The position numbers and the translations under genes are program-made. The notes under the pieces were generated by a model, which worked only from the letters and a program-made list of their open reading frames with translations, had not been told where the DNA came from and searched no databases. Positions 61,956 through 64,000 of a stretch of DNA of 64,000 bases are shown one piece after another (the stretch's first letter is position 1; each line of letters begins with the position of its first letter). Origin of the DNA: CAWIVH01 sp963839475 (GTDB lineage Bacteria > Acidobacteriota > UBA6911). Location of the stretch: positions 372,001-436,000 of the forward strand of contig CAWIVH010000015.1 in NCBI GenBank assembly GCA_963839475.1, read 5' to 3'.

Positions 61956-63676
61956 GCCAGTACCCCCTCGATCTGTGCCAAAATCTGATGATCCGTGAAG
62001 TGATGCGCCTGGATCGCGCCCGAAGGGCAAGCGGCGACACACGCCCCACAAGCCTTGCAGGCAGCAGCGATCACCCGGCTGCGCGAGGCCTGCGCATCGA
62101 ATTCAATCGCGCTGTAGGGACAGAGCTCGTTGCATATCCGGCAGCCGGAGCATCGCTCGGAGGCGACTTCCGCATACACACCGTCGATTTCAATCCTGCC
62201 CTTGGATATTCGCGCCAGTATGCGGGCCGCCGCCGCCCGCGCCTGAGCCACGGAATCCGGGATATCTTTGGGGGCGGCGCAGGTCCCCGCGATGTAAATT
62301 CCTTCGGTGGTCGTGGCAACGGGATCCAGCTTGGGGTGGCTTTCTATGAACCAGCCATCCTTGTCGTGGCTGATATTCACCAACCGGGCGACTTCCTCTG
62401 CGTCAGGCTGGGCCTCCATTCCCACCATCAGGACGACCATGTCGGCCGGGATTTCGATCGTCTCACCGGAGAGCTTCTCGTCCACCTCGATGAGCATTTC
62501 GCAGTCGTCACCCGGGTCGGCCCTTCGTATCACCGGGTGTTCATTCTTTCCGTACATCAGGAAGAGAGTCTTGACCTCCGAGCTTTTCCGGTAAAAATCC
62601 TCGCAACCCTTGCCGAAGGCGTGCATGTCGATATAAATATCCGAAACGTAACAACCTGGGAGAGCGCCTTTGATCTCGTGGGCAAACTTGAGGGCGGTCA
62701 TGCAGCAGACTCGCGAACAGTAGCCGTGAAATTCCCGGCTTCGTGATCCGACACAGTGAATAATCGCGACATATTGAGGAGGGCGACCGTCCCTGGTCTG
62801 GATCTTGCCTGAGCGTAGCATCCGTTCAAATTCGATCGAAGTGACGACATTCGGGAGTTTTCCATAGCCGTAATGGGTGATTTGCGCAGCGTCAAACTCC
62901 TTGAATCCTGTCGCTACGATGACGTTGCCGATGCGTATACTCGACTGGTCCGGGGTCACGTGGCCATTCTGTGTTTCAAGCTCGGCAGTATAGCTGCCGA
63001 TAAATCCGGACAGGCTCTTAAGCCTGGTTTTCAGCATGATGGAAATGTTCCTGGATTCCCGCAGGCGGGAGATCCGCTCAGCCAGAAGGTCGCGAGCGGA
63101 AAAGAGGTAAGGGGCCATCAGGTCCAATCGTGCCAGGTTCCCGCCGAGTCGGTCCGCTTTTTCAACCAGGTACACCGGGTGCCCGGCCATGGCCAGTTCG
63201 AGGGCTGCCGTCATCCCGGCAATTCCACCCCCGAGGACTAGCGTGCCGGCGCACATGTCCGAAGTGAGGGGCTCGAGCGGCTCATGCCATTTCACGCGAG
63301 CGACGGCCCCTCGGGTAAGCGCGATCGCCTTGTCGGTTGCCGACAGCTTATCCGAGTGGACCCAGCTGCACTGCTCCCGGATGTTGGCCATCTCGCACAG
63401 GTAAGGATTAAGGCCGGCCGTTTTGCAGGCATTCCGGAAAGTGCGTTCATGCATGCGCGGACTGCATGCGGCAACCACCACGCGATTCAATCCGAGCTCC
63501 CGGATGTCCTGCATGATCATTTCCTGGCCGGGATTCGAACACATGTAGCGGTAGGATCGGCTGACGGTAACGTCTGGCAATGATGCTGCGGATTCCCGGA
63601 CCGCATCGGCGTCCACCGTGTGAGAGATATTGGTGCCGCAATTGCAGACGTAGACTCCGATTTTGAGCGGATCCAT
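61952..63676 (-). CDS. hdrA: HdrA-like flavin iron-sulfur subunit
   Basis: The start at MDPLKIGVYVCNCGTN gives 574 residues, somewhat shorter than the usual 650 or so. The N-terminal Cys domain (YMCSNPGQEMI, AACSPRMHERTF) is followed by a FAD-binding motif (GGGIAGMTAALELAM), a second dinucleotide region (VIVATGFKEFD), IHCVGSRSREFHGYCSRVCC, and two ferredoxin-type clusters at the C-terminus (CSGCRICNELCPYSA and CKACGACVAACPSGA). In methanogens and many bacteria HdrA takes electrons from MvhD and can bifurcate them. Here the next gene upstream encodes a membrane cytochrome rather than HdrB/HdrC, at least in the visible part. A GAGGTGG ribosome site is close to the start. Confidence 0.9.
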   Translation of the reverse strand: MDPLKIGVYVCNCGTNISHTVDADAVRESAASLPDVTVSRSYRYMCSNPGQEMIMQDIRELGLNRVVVAACSPRMHERTFRNACKTAGLNPYLCEMANIREQCSWVHSDKLSATDKAIALTRGAVARVKWHEPLEPLTSDMCAGTLVLGGGIAGMTAALELAMAGHPVYLVEKADRLGGNLARLDLMAPYLFSARDLLAERISRLRESRNISIMLKTRLKSLSGFIGSYTAELETQNGHVTPDQSSIRIGNVIVATGFKEFDAAQITHYGYGKLPNVVTSIEFERMLRSGKIQTRDGRPPQYVAIIHCVGSRSREFHGYCSRVCCMTALKFAHEIKGALPGCYVSDIYIDMHAFGKGCEDFYRKSSEVKTLFLMYGKNEHPVIRRADPGDDCEMLIEVDEKLSGETIEIPADMVVLMVGMEAQPDAEEVARLVNISHDKDGWFIESHPKLDPVATTTEGIYIAGTCAAPKDIPDSVAQARAAAARILARISKGRIEIDGVYAEVASERCSGCRICNELCPYSAIEFDAQASRSRVIAAACKACGACVAACPSGAIQAHHFTDHQILAQIEGVLA

Positions 63677-63704
63677 GTTCCACCTCATGGGCATGCAAGC
63701 GGCA

Positions 63705-64000
63705 TCAGCTCGCTCCGAGTGCAAGATTTCTCTGATTCGCCGCTGCTTGAGCTTGTACCGCTGCCAGGTACATGGCCAGTGGCCTGTAGGCAAGGTGCGC
63801 CCATTTGCTGAAGGGAACCTCGAGCGTCAGCATGGGGACCACGAAGGCCAGGTGCGCGACGTAGCCGATGTTGGCGGCCATTTCATAGCCGGCCCGGTGC
63901 AGAAGGTGCTGCAGCAATCCCGTAACGGCCACCACCAGCAGCATAAGGAGAAATATCCAGTCCGATTCATGGGAATGCTGATACTGGACGTCGTTTTTCT
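63705..64000 (-). CDS. QmoC/HdrE-like membrane cytochrome subunit (partial, C-terminal)
   Basis: The window edge cuts the 5' end. The visible frame, open to 64000, begins near QYQHSHESDWIFLLMLLVVA and continues through VTGLLQHLLHRAGYEMAAN, VAHLAFVVPMLTLEVPFSKW and AHLAYRPLAMYLAAV. The His residues and helices match the C-terminal b-heme membrane part of QmoC, HdrE or DsrM-type subunits, which exchange electrons with quinone. It ends 28 bases before the hdrA start and is the most upstream gene seen in the cluster. Any N-terminal HdrC-like ferredoxin domain would lie outside the window. Confidence 0.78.
   Translation of the reverse strand, partial: KNDVQYQHSHESDWIFLLMLLVVAVTGLLQHLLHRAGYEMAANIGYVAHLAFVVPMLTLEVPFSKWAHLAYRPLAMYLAAVQAQAAANQRNLALGAS

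Noticed and set aside
63529..63540. tRNA T-arm-like string on the minus strand
   Set aside because: It is coding sequence for CSNPGQ in HdrA, and no acceptor or anticodon stem can be formed around it.

Overview
The window reads as a chromosomal stretch of a GC-rich, free-living Gram-negative bacterium, most probably an Acidobacteriota member. Pointers are a VWFA-related domain of the acidobacterial type (49287-51011), many secreted or twin-arginine sugar-related proteins, an NtrY/NtrX pair, a TolC-type outer-membrane protein, TrmFO, and a group 3c-like [NiFe] hydrogenase. This placement is inferred from gene content; no rRNA or tRNA gene was seen.

Layout. 0.3-4.3 kb: adaptor plus FtsX-type permease (no ATPase in view) and a polytopic membrane protein. 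4.5-7.6 kb: SDR dehydrogenase, then a GlpQ-like phosphodiesterase with GlpT. 7.7-15 kb: a secreted barrel-type protein and a leftward run (nitrilase-like hydrolase, secreted protein, GNAT acetyltransferase, MFS carrier, RsbW-like ATPase, secreted cyclophilin). 15.1-17.0 kb: nucleotide-sugar epimerase and methyltransferase. 17.2-22.8 kb: NtrY/NtrX and a TolC-family protein. 22.8-30.2 kb: OsmC, TrmFO, a molybdopterin oxidoreductase, XerC, a DUF1295 protein and a twin-arginine Gfo/Idh/MocA oxidoreductase. 30.3-39 kb: a large secreted debranching-type glycosidase, a RudS-like desulfidase divergent from a frameshifted photolyase, a membrane protein, an internally deleted sulfatase and a prolyl-tRNA synthetase whose signature active-site positions are altered. 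39.2-44.2 kb: an RpiB-GlyA fusion, a DinG-type helicase and a TPR protein. 44.3-48.2 kb: a leftward housekeeping run (KDPG-type aldolase, Dtd, HAD, TPR, YHS, HEAT). 48.5-56.5 kb: a zinc-ribbon coiled coil, a POTRA-VWA fusion, a mini anti-sigma/sigma-4 pair, a GT2 glycosyltransferase, a desaturase, an OmpR-type two-component system and RNase D. 56.5-59 kb: a decayed patch with remnants of a GH16 glucanase, a four-helix-bundle protein between inverted TTCTGRC-type repeats, and a PDZ protein. 59.1-64 kb: an MvhA-MvhG-MvhD-HdrA cluster led by a QmoC/HdrE-like membrane cytochrome cut by the window end.

How genes work together. GlpQ-like and GlpT fit salvage of glycerophosphodiesters: periplasmic hydrolysis followed by uptake of glycerol-3-phosphate. 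The hydrogenase cluster would pass electrons from H2 through MvhD to the flavin of HdrA and probably on to a membrane quinone module. The most notable points are the POTRA-VWA protein, the ProRS-like protein with an apparently intact editing and anticodon half but a changed catalytic pocket, the RpiB-GlyA fusion, the Mvh-HdrA-QmoC-like layout, and a series of genes that kept both ends but lost their middles. Family consensus comparisons were made from memory, without alignments or searches.
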